Assembly: GCF_000260415.1 (NCBI RefSeq)
Contig: NZ_BACP01000059.1
Location: 1-36,589 of the forward strand
Direction of reading: 5' to 3'
DNA length: 36,589 nt
From: Liquorilactobacillus mali KCTC 3596 = DSM 20444
GTDB lineage: Bacteria; Bacillota; Bacilli; Lactobacillales; Lactobacillaceae
Shown: in pieces, positions 36,208 to 36,589 of the stretch
Layout: every line of letters starts with the position of its first letter
Numbering within the stretch: the stretch's first letter is position 1
Position numbers and translations under genes: made by a program
Notes under the pieces: generated by a model
The model's input: the letters and a program-made list of their open reading frames with translations, nothing else
Told to the model about the DNA's origin: nothing
The model's database searches: none

Positions 36208-36589
36208 GTCAGTATGTTCAAAATCACAACTTAATATAAATTCTTGCCTACAATTATATTCCTTATATTAAAAAAAACCAATTATCTGCTTTGTAATTTA
36301 ATATTCATTGCAATATATTAAACTTTCAGAGCTATACCATTCTTCTTTTAACTGGCTAATGCATAGGAACGTCAACCTCTACTTCTATATTGTACTACTA
36401 AGAGTCTAAAAAATGAACTAATATTAACTAATATATATTATTAAAATTGTTTGAAAAAATAAATTTTTTCTTATAACTCATAATTTTTTTATAAGTATGC
36501 TTTTGAACAAACCCTTTAATAATACTGACTAAACATAACAAAAAAGCATGTGATTATAGTATAACTTGCTACAAACAGTAATGAACATT
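36208..36589. other. Right-edge non-coding region
   Basis: Very AT-rich, with no credible gene, RNA or strong hairpin. It may hold the promoter of a gene beyond the edge. Confidence 0.4.

Overview
The window reads as chromosomal DNA of a low-GC Gram-positive lactic acid bacterium, most probably family Lactobacillaceae. The evidence is the housekeeping run pcrA-ligA-camS-gatC-gatA-gatB-dgkB-rlmD, AGGAGG-type ribosome sites with occasional GTG/TTG starts, T-tailed intrinsic terminators, and accessory genes typical of the group: GH13_31 glucosidase with an SLC45-type carrier, MleR/AEC pair, ECF S component, xpt-pbuX. I cannot fix the genus. I saw no rRNA, tRNA, CRISPR array, insertion sequence or phage gene.

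Layout, left to right. (1) 45-5541, minus strand: a tightly packed six-gene operon with an iron/polyamine/phosphonate-type ABC importer (binding lipoprotein, two permeases, ATPase), a PHP-family phosphatase and a calcineurin-like phosphoesterase. I infer import and cleavage of a phosphorylated organic compound. (2) 5784-6533: a CPBP membrane protease. (3) 6931-11224: alpha-1,6-glucosidase and sugar carrier, divergent from a LacI-type regulator, with two operators between. (4) 11355-12401: a small protein resembling enterocin-A-type immunity proteins and an SMC-like ATPase, then a possible acetyltransferase remnant. (5) 12731-13712: a DMT (EamA) exporter preceded by and overlapping a serine-rich 25-codon leader. 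(6) 13765-16220: a cystine-type ABC importer preceded by a 25-codon leader peptide with a Cys-Leu-Cys motif, a terminator and a matching antiterminator. (7) 16422-27737: the housekeeping block. (8) 28166-31776: a PurK-like ATP-grasp protein with altered motifs, and the xpt-pbuX purine salvage operon under a guanine-class riboswitch. (9) 31821-33175: an ECF S component and a cell-wall glucosaminidase whose frame is broken at a run of nine A. (10) 33515-36125: an AEC (malate-type) carrier divergent from a LysR/MleR-like regulator, then a MarR regulator.

The most interesting items are regulatory rather than new protein families. First, there is a complete, textbook-like ribosome-mediated attenuator on the cystine importer (16076-16220). 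Second, the glucosaminidase at 32417-32536 has a dnaX-like arrangement of Shine-Dalgarno sequence, A9 slippery run and hairpin, which may be a programmed -1 frameshift or slippage site. Third, the serine-rich leader at 12731-12808 ends inside the exporter gene, whose start codon lies in a hairpin. A family of about 100-bp intergenic repeats ending in a GGAGC-AAA...TTT-GCTCC hairpin is scattered at gene ends and often supplies the terminator.
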